Of a stretch of 64,000 bases of DNA, positions 26,036-34,962 are shown in pieces. The stretch covers positions 2,914,001 through 2,978,000 of the forward strand of contig OY760226.1 in NCBI GenBank assembly GCA_963663395.1, written 5' to 3'. Under the pieces are notes generated by a model, which was not told the DNA's origin, did not search any database, and saw only the letters and a program-made list of their open reading frames with translations. Within the stretch, counting starts at the first letter, position 1. The number at the start of each line of letters is the position of its first letter. A program made the translations under genes and the position numbers. The stretch comes from Azophilus sp963663395 (GTDB taxonomy: Bacteria > Pseudomonadota > Gammaproteobacteria > Pseudomonadales > Azotimanducaceae).

Positions 26036-26941
26036 TCAGTCCCGCGCGCGGCTCAGGTACAGGACCATGAACAGCAGCATCACCAGCATCATCAGTACGG
26101 CCACCGCGGAGGCTCCGCCCATCTGGTTCAGGGCGAATGCCTCCTTGTAGACCATCAGCGGCAGCGTCTGGGTGCCGATAATGGGGCCGCCGCCGGTCAG
26201 CAGGTAGATGAGGTCGAATTCCTTGAAGTCCCAGATGGTGCGCAGCAGCACCACCACGATCAGCACGTCGCGAAGCTGCGGCAGGGTCACGTCGGCGAAG
26301 CGCCCCCAGGCGCCGGCGCCGTCGATGGAGGCGGCTTCGTAGAGTTCGTCGGGAATGCTCTGCAACCGGGCAAGCACGGCGATCACCACGAAGGGGAAGT
26401 ATTTCCAGGCGCCCACCAGGATCAGGCTGATCATGGCGTTGGGCATGGTTCCCAGCCAGTCCACCGGCATGTCGACGATGCCGGCCCACATCAACAGGTG
26501 ATTCAGCACGCCGTAGAGATCGTTGAACAGCCAGCGCCAGACCAGCACCGCGACCACAGTGGACAGGAAGTAGGGGAACAGCACCAGGCTGCGCGCCAGG
26601 GGCCGGAACACCAGGTTCCTGTGCAGCATCAGCGCCACCAGAATGCCGAAGATGAGTTGCAGGGACAGCGTCCCCGCGGTCCAGATCACGTTGTTGAGCA
26701 AGGATCGCCAGAACTCGCCGGAGGCCAGCAGCCGCCGGTAGTTGTCGAGCCCCACCCATTCCCCTTCCATGGTCGGCGTGTAGATGGAGAACAGGCCCAG
26801 GTAGATGGCCGAGATCAGGGGATAGACGATGACCGCGCAGAAAACGAGTATGGTGGGCGCGATCAGCAATACGCCGAGGAACCCGTAACGGGCGTCCAGG
26901 GACGCTTTCAGTGGTGAGGCAGCAGCAGCCGGACTGGTCAT
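26036..26941 (-). CDS. ABC transporter permease, MalF/UgpA type
   Basis: A 301-residue permease with a hydrophobic N-terminal helix (FLGVLLIAPTILVFCAVIVY) and five more membrane segments; the EAA loop reads EAASIDGAGAWGRFADVTLP, matching MalF/UgpA. The late GGPIIGTQTLPLMVY block is also typical. First permease of the operon, 156 bases downstream of the binding-protein gene. The G+C content and codon use look like the rest of the window. Confidence 0.95.
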   Translation of the reverse strand: MTSPAAAASPLKASLDARYGFLGVLLIAPTILVFCAVIVYPLISAIYLGLFSIYTPTMEGEWVGLDNYRRLLASGEFWRSLLNNVIWTAGTLSLQLIFGILVALMLHRNLVFRPLARSLVLFPYFLSTVVAVLVWRWLFNDLYGVLNHLLMWAGIVDMPVDWLGTMPNAMISLILVGAWKYFPFVVIAVLARLQSIPDELYEAASIDGAGAWGRFADVTLPQLRDVLIVVVLLRTIWDFKEFDLIYLLTGGGPIIGTQTLPLMVYKEAFALNQMGGASAVAVLMMLVMLLFMVLYLSRARD

Positions 26942-27097
26942 CAGCAGGAGCCGGTCCCGGGTGCGACTATACCGCTCGTCGCACCCGGTGACGTGACGGT
27001 CGCGACGAAATCCCTGTTCCGCGTGCGACGGCCAGGTTCGCTGCGGTCTCCGGGTGAGGGCACTGTGCGCGTGCTCGCGACCGGTTGCATCGCTCCG

Positions 27098-28489
27098 TTA
27101 TGCCTTCACGATCGCTTCGATGCGTTTTGCCGTATCGGCCAGGACGGCGCGGGGTTGCTCATCGTTCAGCACCACGCGCTGCACCATTTCCGCGAGAATG
27201 CCGCTGTTGACCAGGGCACCGGCCTTTACGTTGATGCGGTGCGCGGGGGATTCCCAGCCCAGGTTGTGGCCGGCGGCAGCGGCCGTCGACATCAGGGTGA
27301 TCTCGTCGTTGTAGCGCCGCACCAGTTCGTGCTGGAGATAGCGTTCGTCTTCCGCGGCGGTCCTGAGCACCGGCAGGATATGGCCCGGGGTGGCGTGCAA
27401 TTGGCGGATGTATCCCTCGCCCTCGTACAGCGAGGCCGCGAACTGCCGGGTCATTTCCTGGTCCGGGGCATCCGCGGGAATGAAGACGCTGGGGTAATCG
27501 TTGAAGGTCCAGGCCGGGACATCGGCGGAAACCGTCGGGAATTCCACGCAGGTGACGTGTTCCTTCAGGCGCGGGTTGCGGTTGTTCACATTCACGAGTA
27601 CGCGGCCCGCGTACAGGCCCGTAGCCGCGGCGCCGCTGACCAACGCGCCCAGGGTTTCGCCCCAGCTGTAGCTGGTGGCGCCGGGCGGGCAGAACTCCCG
27701 CATCGAGCGGTAGAACTCCAGCGCATTGACCGCTTCCGGGCTTTCGATGGCCACCTCCAGTTCCGGGGACAGGATCTGCCCGCCGGCCCCGTGAATGAAG
27801 CAGATGATGACCAGGCTGGTGGCGCTGTTCCTGGCGTACGGAAACTGTGCGCCGTAGACCCCCCGGCCCTGCATCCGGCGGCAGGCTGCGCGGAGTTCGT
27901 CCCAGGTGGCGGGGGGGCGCTCGATCTCCGCCTTTTCCATCAGGTCGGTGCGCAGCCACAGCATGTTGGCGGCGGTATTGCCGATGCCGGCGGCCGCGTG
28001 CACGCCGGGCTCGATCTCGTAGACCCGGTTCGTGCCCGTGAAGAAACGGCCGGCTCCCACGGCCTCGATGACCTTGTCGAAGGGGGAGAGCAGCCCGGCG
28101 TGCCAGTAGTCGGCTACGGCGAACGACGGCAGGTGGGTGACGAGGTTGGGTACGTTGCCCCCCGCGAAAGCGGCAGCGAGCTGGGCCGGATAGCCCTCGT
28201 CGGAGGTCTTCTCGAAGAGGACCTCTACGCCGGGGTGCTGCGCTTCAAACGTGGCGATCTGGTAGCGGTATGCGGCGAGTTGTTCGGGCGAGGACTGTGT
28301 GGACCACCACCGCAGGGTGGTATTCGACCGTGCCCGGCCTGGGCGCAGGGCGGCGGCGCCCGCACATAGGGCCAGCGCCCCGCGCAGGGCGCTGCGGCGC
28401 GTCACTCCTCCCTGGTTGTGAAGACCGTTCACCTGGCTGCACAACTCCCCTTGTCCCTTTGCACGGATGCCGGTGCGCCTTGTGGCCAC
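27098..28489 (-). CDS. extracellular solute-binding protein of a CUT1 ABC importer
   Basis: About 463 residues; family 1 (MalE/UgpB-like) binding protein. The N-terminal region VTRRSALRGALALCAGAAALRP contains twin arginines followed by a hydrophobic stretch, suggesting Tat export. The mature part has LRWWSTQSSPEQLAAY, the TWDELRAACRRMQ block common to sugar-binding proteins and the C-terminal helix AVLADTAKRIEAIVKA. The start is uncertain: GTG at 28489 is the outer limit; GTG codons just before VNGLHN or VTRRS are possible. It heads the operon that continues with two permeases, the ATPase, the DapA-like and LysA-like genes. The ligand cannot be told from sequence. Confidence 0.88.
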   Translation of the reverse strand: MATRRTGIRAKGQGELCSQVNGLHNQGGVTRRSALRGALALCAGAAALRPGRARSNTTLRWWSTQSSPEQLAAYRYQIATFEAQHPGVEVLFEKTSDEGYPAQLAAAFAGGNVPNLVTHLPSFAVADYWHAGLLSPFDKVIEAVGAGRFFTGTNRVYEIEPGVHAAAGIGNTAANMLWLRTDLMEKAEIERPPATWDELRAACRRMQGRGVYGAQFPYARNSATSLVIICFIHGAGGQILSPELEVAIESPEAVNALEFYRSMREFCPPGATSYSWGETLGALVSGAAATGLYAGRVLVNVNNRNPRLKEHVTCVEFPTVSADVPAWTFNDYPSVFIPADAPDQEMTRQFAASLYEGEGYIRQLHATPGHILPVLRTAAEDERYLQHELVRRYNDEITLMSTAAAAGHNLGWESPAHRINVKAGALVNSGILAEMVQRVVLNDEQPRAVLADTAKRIEAIVKA

Positions 28490-28685
28490 CTTCGATGATA
28501 GTCACGCAATTGTCGGAGTGGCGCAAGTTGGGGCACGAGGTACGGTGCTTCGTCGGGCCGGGCTCCCGACGATTGTGGGAGCCCCTGCTGGTTTTCGGGG
28601 CGGGACTGGAGGCGCATGCCCCCGGAAAGCATCGGATGCGCACCCGATGGCCTGAGGCGGCTTCGTTCGATTGCCGCCGCTGTGG

Positions 28686-29840
28686 TCATCGAAATCGGTC
28701 GGGTGAAAATGCCTCCAGGGGATAGTGGGGCGACCGGCCGAGCATCGCATCGACGACCAACCTTGCGCAGTACGGCCCCAGGGTGAAACCGGCATCGCCC
28801 GGCACGGCGAAGTACAGGCCCGGCATGGAGTTGACCGGGCCCAGCACCGAGACCAGGTCTACGAGCGTATTGACGCCGGCCCAGGCGCGCTGCAGCCGCA
28901 GGTTGCCGAGGTCCGGGACCAGGTGCCGGGCCAGCCCGAGGTTGCCCGAGAGGCTCTCCGATATAACTACCGGGGGAAGGTCATCGCGGTCCCTGGCGGC
29001 GGGCCAGCCGCCGCCAATCAGGACCTGTCCGGTGTCGAGCTGCTTGATGGTGATCGCCTGTCCGGCGTGTTGAATGAGGTGGTGCATCAGGGGCTCGGCC
29101 GGTTCGGTAATACACATTTGCAGGAGTTCTCCGGTGCAGGGCAACTCGAGGCCCAGGGTCGCGGCCAGTCTGCCGGAACCGGCCCCGGCGGCGATCAGCA
29201 CGCGTCGGGCCCGAGTGGTGCCTCGATCGGTGGTGACGAGGTAGCCGGGCCGACCCGGTTGCAGCTCCTGGACGCGGATGCCGTGCCGGACCTGGGCGCC
29301 GGCACCGACTGCCTGGCCGCGCATCGCGTCCATCGCCAGCAGGGGATTGATCTTGCCTTCCCTGGCGCAGTACAAGCCCCCCTGCACGGCCGGGTTGAGA
29401 TGGGGCGCCAAATTGAGCAGTTCCTGCCGGCCCACCAGGTCGGTCTCGATGCCGTGTTTCCTCTCCAGCCGACTCTTGGCCGCCAGTGCGTCCATCTCTT
29501 CGCGGCTCTCCGCAATCATGAGCCCTCCGGTGACGCGGTACTCGATGGGCTCGCCCAGGTGCCCGGCAACTTCGCTCCAGTAGTCGATGGCCCGGGGATA
29601 GGTGGGCAGCATCTGCAGGTAGTTGCGGACGCGCTCCGGGAATTGCCGTTCCATGCGGCTCTGCATCTGTCCGTGCAGGCTGCCGGCGTTGGCTACGGAT
29701 CCCGAGTCCTCGCCGGCATCGAGGCACAGGACGCCAATCCCTTCCTCTGCAAGCAGCCAGCTTGCGCTCAATCCGACGATTCCGCCGCCGATCACCAGAA
29801 CTTCGGCTTCCCGCTCGATCGGGTTCGGGCCACCGTTCAT
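28686..29840 (-). CDS. FAD-dependent oxidoreductase, DAO family
   Basis: A 384-residue oxidase with the Rossmann FAD fingerprint EVLVIGGGIVGLSASWLLA (residues about 13-31) ending in the acidic LCLDAGED, then VANAGSLHGQ, the same motif as in the paralogue at 7091-8227. C-terminal FAD domain: VLIGGGWPAARDR and GLYFAVPGDAGFTLGP. ATG 29840 is preferred; an upstream extension would cover the palindrome at 29962 and lacks family sequence. It lies about 200 bases upstream of the binding-protein gene on the same strand, so it is probably the first gene of that catabolic operon. It would oxidise the imported amine or imino acid to an imine. Confidence 0.9.
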   Translation of the reverse strand: MNGGPNPIEREAEVLVIGGGIVGLSASWLLAEEGIGVLCLDAGEDSGSVANAGSLHGQMQSRMERQFPERVRNYLQMLPTYPRAIDYWSEVAGHLGEPIEYRVTGGLMIAESREEMDALAAKSRLERKHGIETDLVGRQELLNLAPHLNPAVQGGLYCAREGKINPLLAMDAMRGQAVGAGAQVRHGIRVQELQPGRPGYLVTTDRGTTRARRVLIAAGAGSGRLAATLGLELPCTGELLQMCITEPAEPLMHHLIQHAGQAITIKQLDTGQVLIGGGWPAARDRDDLPPVVISESLSGNLGLARHLVPDLGNLRLQRAWAGVNTLVDLVSVLGPVNSMPGLYFAVPGDAGFTLGPYCARLVVDAMLGRSPHYPLEAFSPDRFR

Positions 29841-29961
29841 CGCCGCCGCCCGCTCCAGTGGAGACAGGTGGGCGGCGCCGTTCGGTAATCGGCGTCGTGG
29901 TGGTGACTGGGACGCTTCATCGGTTGGCAGCCCTTCCCGGCAACATGGAATGACCTTACGA

Positions 29962-29982
29962 ATTGTGCGTACCGCGCACAAT
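29962..29982. promoter_or_regulatory. palindrome, probable operator of a divergent promoter
   Basis: Perfect inverted repeat with 8-base arms, ATTGTGCG-TACCG-CGCACAAT, in the 265-base gap between divergent oxidase and PQQ sugar dehydrogenase genes. The size and symmetry are typical of a dimeric regulator such as a GntR-type protein. Related words occur at 3582-3599 and 6953-6980. A TATATT sequence at about 29998 could be a -10 for the plus-strand gene. Confidence 0.5.
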
Positions 29983-30105
29983 CGTCAACACTGCTTGATA
30001 TATTGTCCGGGTGTGCGATTTGTTGCCATGAAGAGTAGTTTCGCGTTGTCTGCGCTACCTCTGCTGCGCCAGGGTTTACGGCTTTTGAGCCTTGTGCTGA
30101 GTGCC

Positions 30106-31428
30106 ATGTCCGCGTACCGAAGCTGGCGACGCATCCTGGGAACAGTGCTGCTGTATGCGTTGTTCTCTCACGGTACCGCGGCCGTGCCGGCGCCCCAGGC
30201 GGGCGATACGGCTGACACGCAGCGCCACCCCCTGGCGGGCCGCCCGGGCTCGGGTCCGGATACCCTCCCTGACACCGCTCAGGTCATCAATGAGCAAGGA
30301 CAGCGCCTGCGCGTCACCCCGCTGAAGGGTCTGGAGCGCCCCTGGGCGCTTGCCTTCCTGCCCGACGGGGCAATGCTCGTGACCGAGCGGCCGGGGCGCC
30401 TGCGGCGCGTGAATGCCGATTTCACGCTCGACCCGGAACCCATCGCCGGCGTCCCCGCCGTACTGGCCGCGGCCTACAAGGGCCTGATGGACGTGGCGCT
30501 GCACCCCGGGTATGCCGACAACCGGTGGGTCTACCTGACCTATTCCAAGCGCCTGCCGGGGGAGACCGACACCGACTGGGACCGGTTGACCGGCCCCGCG
30601 GGAACCGCCGCGCTGGCGCGTGGCCGCTATGACGGTGCGCACGGGCTCCTCGATGTCGAGGACCTGTTCATCGCCGACGCCGAGACCAGCGGCGTGAGTG
30701 CGGCACGCATCGCCTTCGGCGCCGACGACAAGCTGTACATGAGTATCGGTGCGCCCAGCTACCTGCTGGCCGAGGGTGGCACCAACCGCGTCGGCAGCGT
30801 GCACGATGCGCAGGACCCCGGCTCCCACGCGGGCAAGATCCTGCGCCTCAACGACGACGGCTCGGCGCCCGCCGACAACCCCTTCATCGATGCGCCGGGC
30901 TACTACCCCGAAATCTACGCCCTCGGTGTTCGCAACACCACGGGCATGGCCGTGCATCCCGGCACCGGCGCGCTCTGGGAAGTGGAACACGGCCCCCTCG
31001 GGGGGGACGAGATCAATATCATAGAAGCCGGCCGCAACTACGGCTGGCCGCTGGTCTCCTACGGCCGGGCCTACAGCGGAGCACGGACCGGCGCCGGGTT
31101 CGGACCGGTGCTGCCAGGTCCTTCGGCACCGGGCATGGAGGATCCCTGGCTGCACTGGTCCCCCAGTATTTCGCCGGGCGGCCTGGCGTTTTACATGAGC
31201 GACCGCTTTCGCGACTGGACCGGTCACGCTTTCGTCGGCGGCCTGCGCGGCGCGCAGCTGCACCGGGTGGCGCTGACCCGAAACGGATTACCACACGGGC
31301 GGCAGTCTCTGCTGCTGTCGCTGGGGCAGCGCATCCGTGAGGTTCGGGAGGGTCCGGAGGGCTTGCTGTACCTGCTCACGGACCACGATTGCGGCGCGCT
31401 TCTGCGGGTTGAGCCCGTCGAGGACTGA
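30106..31428 (+). CDS. exported PQQ-dependent sugar dehydrogenase (aldose/sorbosone dehydrogenase family)
   Basis: About 440 residues. MSAYRSWRRILGTVLLYAL starts a signal peptide cleaved near SHGTAA-VP; an in-frame ATG at 30028 is also possible. The body is a six-bladed beta-propeller of the Glucose/Sorbosone dehydrogenase family: PWALAFLPDGAMLVTERPG, GLMDVALHPGY, HAGKILRLNDDG, then YALGVRNTTGMAVHPGTG and GDEINIIEAGRNYGWP, all family blocks. It would oxidise aldose-type sugars or alcohols in the periplasm with PQQ, feeding electrons to the respiratory chain. It is the first gene of a plus-strand run (sugar dehydrogenase, TonB receptor, DUF885 enzymes, PQQ dehydrogenase). Confidence 0.9.
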   Translation: MSAYRSWRRILGTVLLYALFSHGTAAVPAPQAGDTADTQRHPLAGRPGSGPDTLPDTAQVINEQGQRLRVTPLKGLERPWALAFLPDGAMLVTERPGRLRRVNADFTLDPEPIAGVPAVLAAAYKGLMDVALHPGYADNRWVYLTYSKRLPGETDTDWDRLTGPAGTAALARGRYDGAHGLLDVEDLFIADAETSGVSAARIAFGADDKLYMSIGAPSYLLAEGGTNRVGSVHDAQDPGSHAGKILRLNDDGSAPADNPFIDAPGYYPEIYALGVRNTTGMAVHPGTGALWEVEHGPLGGDEINIIEAGRNYGWPLVSYGRAYSGARTGAGFGPVLPGPSAPGMEDPWLHWSPSISPGGLAFYMSDRFRDWTGHAFVGGLRGAQLHRVALTRNGLPHGRQSLLLSLGQRIREVREGPEGLLYLLTDHDCGALLRVEPVED

Positions 31429-31802
31429 CGAGCGGAGGAACCCGGGCGATCTGCACGCGCGACGCTTCGTGCTGGGTGGATCAGGGCGTTCGCTACTGCT
31501 CGAGCCGGGCTGCGACTGGACAGTATGGGGCCACAGTTTGTGCGCTAGGCGGTCTGCTGTGCGGCATGAGCACCAAAACTATTGACACTATCGAAAGCGC
31601 GAACCATAGTATGGTCAAGCGTACAAATGCGCAGGAACTACGTACGTTAAATGGGGGGTTCAACTCGGCAAGGCGCCATCGATCGGATAGTGACGGGCCG
31701 AGGTTTACCGACAGCAGCCAGTGGGTTTTGCAGTCGTTCAGATATGGGGTGTTCGACTGCCCGCCACCGGCCGCACCTGAAGTCAGTTAGGGGAAAAAGT
31801 TG
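31429..31802. other. 374-base intergenic region with promoter
   Basis: The gap between the sugar dehydrogenase and the TonB receptor. It holds the promoter-like pair described at 31582-31615 and, at about 31534, a TTGTGCGC word also found upstream of other genes. G+C looks lower here than in flanking DNA. No coding frame with family features is seen. Confidence 0.5.
31582..31615 (+). promoter_or_regulatory. sigma-70-like promoter with overlapping palindrome
   Basis: TTGACA (31582-31587), 17 bases, then CATAGT (31605-31610): a perfect -35 and a four-of-six -10 at the ideal distance. A perfect palindrome ACCATA-G-TATGGT (31603-31615) covers the -10, which would suit a repressor. It would drive the TonB receptor gene beginning 188 bases downstream. 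Confidence 0.5.
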
Positions 31803-34736
31803 ATGAATCATCGTCTTAAGCCAATTAGCCAGGCAGTGCAATGCGCACTGATTGCAAGCGCAGCCACGGGGGCGGGCCTTACCGCGACCATCGCCAATGC
31901 GGAGGAAACTTCAATCGTGGAGGAGGTCATCGTCACCGGCTCCCGCCTGCGACGCGACCGCGATTTCATCGAGATTAGCCCAGTGGCCACCGTCGGCATG
32001 GATGAGATTCAGAACTCGGGTTTCCTGACCCTGGAGCAGACCGTGAACCGGATGCCCCAGCTAAGGCCCGAAACTACCTCCAACTCAAATCAGTACGGCG
32101 GCGCAGCGATGAGTGCCGACTTGCGAGGCTTGGGCAGGGTGCGCACGCTAGTGCTGGTTGACGGCCGTCGCTATATCCCGGCCGAGGATTCCGGTGTTGC
32201 AGACCTCGCCAGCATCCCGGACTTGATGGTGGAGTCGGTTGAACTGGTCACCGGCGGCGCCTCCGCGGTTTACGGATCGGACGCCATCGGCGGTGCCGTT
32301 AACTTTCGCTTGCGAGATGATATCCGGGGCGTAAAGGTCCGCTACCAACGTGGCACAAGCGATAAAGGCGACGGTGATACGGAGCGGGCGGATTTATTGG
32401 TGGGCTATGGCACCGACGATGGCAGCAGCAACGTGGCGCTCGCGTTTTCCTGGTCCGAGCGCGGCACAATCCTCGGGGCCGATCGGAGTTTCTCCGCCAT
32501 ACCCCTGTTCCCCCAGGGCCCGGAAGGCGAGCTGGTGCAGTTTGCCGCAGGCAATATTGTTGGTAACCGGATTGCTTTGAATGCTCAGCAAATGCCGTTG
32601 GTCAACGGCGTCGACCTTACCAATGCGGACGGTCGCTGCCCGCCTAACGACCGAGTCAGGGGGGTACGTTTCGGCGCTGGCGGCGAGCCGTTGGCATGGT
32701 GCCAAATCCTCGACGGGTACAACTACGCGGAGACCAATTACCTGTTACGGCCCATTGAACGCTACCAGATCAGCGCTATAGGCAATCACGAGATCAACGA
32801 CCGAGTCGAGGCGTATGCCCAAGCCTTCTACATCAAGTACCAGCAGGACTATCAGATGGCTGCCGACGCCACCCCAACGACGTCTTCCGGCTATCCACGA
32901 GGTACCGTCTACATCCCGAATGCGGTCAACAACCCGGTGTTCAGCCCGACGCTGCGAAACTTTTGGGCGCAGAATGCGGGGTTGTTCGATCCGGACGGCG
33001 ATGGCAATTACGAAGTGTTCAGTACTGGTCGGCGCTTCGTGGAATTCGGGCCGCGACACTTCGATTACAGCACTGATGCGTTCCTGGTCACCGGAGGGTT
33101 GCGCGGTGACTTCGACCTCGGCGAAAACAACTGGACATGGGATACGTTCTTTCAGTTCTCCAGAAACGATCAGACTTTGACGCTCGTTGGTCTGACATCA
33201 AAGTCGGCTCTATCGCTTGGCCTAGATGTCGTTGTCAATGACGACGGTAGTGTGAGATGCCGCAACCAGATCCGCGGCTGTGTGCCCATAAACGTGTTTG
33301 GCTCGGACGTGTTGACACCGGAGATGGCCCAATTCCTGCAAACCGAGAGCATTACGGACGATCGATTCCAGCGGACCGTCGGGGGCGCCACCCTTGCCGG
33401 TGATTTGTTCGAGCTACCCGCGGGCAAAGTCGCGGCGGCGTTCGGTGCGGAATATCGCAAGGAAAGCCTCCGCGTCGTGCCGAACGACGTGCAATTGCGC
33501 AACGATCTCACGTCCCAATCCATTGCACCCTCGATCGTGGATGGCAGTTACGACCTGTACGAGCTGTTTGGCGAGGTCAGGGTTCCGCTCCTTAACGACC
33601 AGTTGGGCTTGCAAAGTCTGGCGGTTGAGGGCGCGGTCCGCTTCGCCGACTACTCGACTGCCGGCCAGGTGTTCACTTGGAATGCATCTCTGGACATGGA
33701 TGTCAACGAACAGTTGAAAATCCGGGCCGGCTATGGCACGGCCATCCGCGCGCCCAACCTCGACGAGCTGTTGGCACCGGTTGGTGCCGGCTTCGAGCCC
33801 GACAATGACCCTTGCGTGGTTGATAACAACCCGTCGCAAGCTGTCAAGGATCTGTGCGTTCAGCAAGGTGTGCCCGGCAGTCTTGTTGACAACCTGCTCG
33901 GATCGGCGCGACAGGGGTATGATGAGATTAGTGGTGGTAACACCGATCTGTCGGAAGAACAAGCCGACACCCTCACGGCAGGATTCGTGCTCTCGCCGAA
34001 TTTCCTGCCCGGTCTGACCATGTCCCTGGACTACTACAAGATCGAGATGACGGATGCCATTGCCGCAGTTGGTGGCCCGCAGCTGATCAATGACTGCTTT
34101 TCGACCCTGGATTTCAACTCTGCCTCGTGTCAGTCGATTGTCCGTGACCCGAACGGCAATATCCTGGAAGTCCATGCCCCATTGCTGAACCTGGCCGACC
34201 GCAACGTGGACGGCCTTGATTTGTCGGCCACATACAGCGTTGACAACGTACCCAATTGGCTGACGTTGCCCAATCGTGAGGCAACTTTGGACATTCAGTG
34301 GTTTGGATCGTGGCAGTTCACGAACGAAGTCCAAGTGTTGCAAAGTACGCCGGCGCTCGATTGCGCGGGCAAATACAGCGGCGCCTGCTCAAGAGGGGCT
34401 ACTCGTCCGTCGCCGACTTTCCGGGGCCTGCTGCGCGTCAACTGGAATTCGGGCCCACTGACTCTAAGTCCGGAGATGAACTATGTCGGTGAGATCAAGC
34501 TGTCCGAAACCTCCGGTCCACTTGAGGTCGGTACGCAAGATCCCTGGGTTATATTCAATGTGAACGGCAGTTGGAACTTCACCGAAAGTACCGCGCTGAC
34601 GTTCGGCGTCAATAACATCGCTGACAAAAAACCTCCGATCTGGGGTTACCTGGCTGGCACCGATCTCAACATCGCGGTTAACCTCTACGATCCGATGGGC
34701 CGCAGCTTCTTCGTTGGCGTAACGACAGGCTTCTGA
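31803..34736 (+). CDS. TonB-dependent outer-membrane receptor
   Basis: A 977-residue receptor preceded by GGGGAAAAAG and with a signal peptide (CALIASAATGAGLTATIANA). The TonB-box/plug begins EEVIVTGSRLRRDRDF and continues VRTLVLVDGRRYIP, VELVTGGASAVYGSDAIGG; the barrel ends with GRSFFVGVTTGF. This VTGSRLRRD form belongs to the Oar-like/peptide- or carbohydrate-related group and is like the receptor at 50639, not that at 12372. Base composition is clearly lower in G+C than neighbours (hand count of the 60 bases from 33181: 31 G+C), a possible sign of separate origin. Placed directly before three exported DUF885 enzymes, it is likely to import their substrate or product. Confidence 0.95.
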   Translation: MNHRLKPISQAVQCALIASAATGAGLTATIANAEETSIVEEVIVTGSRLRRDRDFIEISPVATVGMDEIQNSGFLTLEQTVNRMPQLRPETTSNSNQYGGAAMSADLRGLGRVRTLVLVDGRRYIPAEDSGVADLASIPDLMVESVELVTGGASAVYGSDAIGGAVNFRLRDDIRGVKVRYQRGTSDKGDGDTERADLLVGYGTDDGSSNVALAFSWSERGTILGADRSFSAIPLFPQGPEGELVQFAAGNIVGNRIALNAQQMPLVNGVDLTNADGRCPPNDRVRGVRFGAGGEPLAWCQILDGYNYAETNYLLRPIERYQISAIGNHEINDRVEAYAQAFYIKYQQDYQMAADATPTTSSGYPRGTVYIPNAVNNPVFSPTLRNFWAQNAGLFDPDGDGNYEVFSTGRRFVEFGPRHFDYSTDAFLVTGGLRGDFDLGENNWTWDTFFQFSRNDQTLTLVGLTSKSALSLGLDVVVNDDGSVRCRNQIRGCVPINVFGSDVLTPEMAQFLQTESITDDRFQRTVGGATLAGDLFELPAGKVAAAFGAEYRKESLRVVPNDVQLRNDLTSQSIAPSIVDGSYDLYELFGEVRVPLLNDQLGLQSLAVEGAVRFADYSTAGQVFTWNASLDMDVNEQLKIRAGYGTAIRAPNLDELLAPVGAGFEPDNDPCVVDNNPSQAVKDLCVQQGVPGSLVDNLLGSARQGYDEISGGNTDLSEEQADTLTAGFVLSPNFLPGLTMSLDYYKIEMTDAIAAVGGPQLINDCFSTLDFNSASCQSIVRDPNGNILEVHAPLLNLADRNVDGLDLSATYSVDNVPNWLTLPNREATLDIQWFGSWQFTNEVQVLQSTPALDCAGKYSGACSRGATRPSPTFRGLLRVNWNSGPLTLSPEMNYVGEIKLSETSGPLEVGTQDPWVIFNVNGSWNFTESTALTFGVNNIADKKPPIWGYLAGTDLNIAVNLYDPMGRSFFVGVTTGF

Positions 34737-34766
34737 GTCGATCTGAAAATAGACGCCACGAACACT

Positions 34767-34800
34767 CCGGCCGCACCTGTTCATGAACGGGTGCGGCCGG
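34767..34800 (+). terminator. hairpin, probable terminator of the TonB receptor gene
   Basis: CCGGCCGCACC (34767-34777) and GGTGCGGCCGG (34790-34800) are perfect reverse complements around TGTTCATGAACG, itself partly palindromic. It begins 31 bases after the receptor stop codon. No T-run follows, so termination is probable but not proven. Confidence 0.5.
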
Positions 34801-34962
34801 CATTTCGTGCAGCACACCATGGATTGACTGTGGGTGGAACGGAGTGCTGACGCCCAGCCTGATTCCCGTTCCGTCGCGTACTACGGCTTTCCTTCGCTAC
34901 CTGTCGCCCGGCGAATTACCGGAAACGCGTCGTCGACTTACCGACTGACTGGGAGAAAACCT

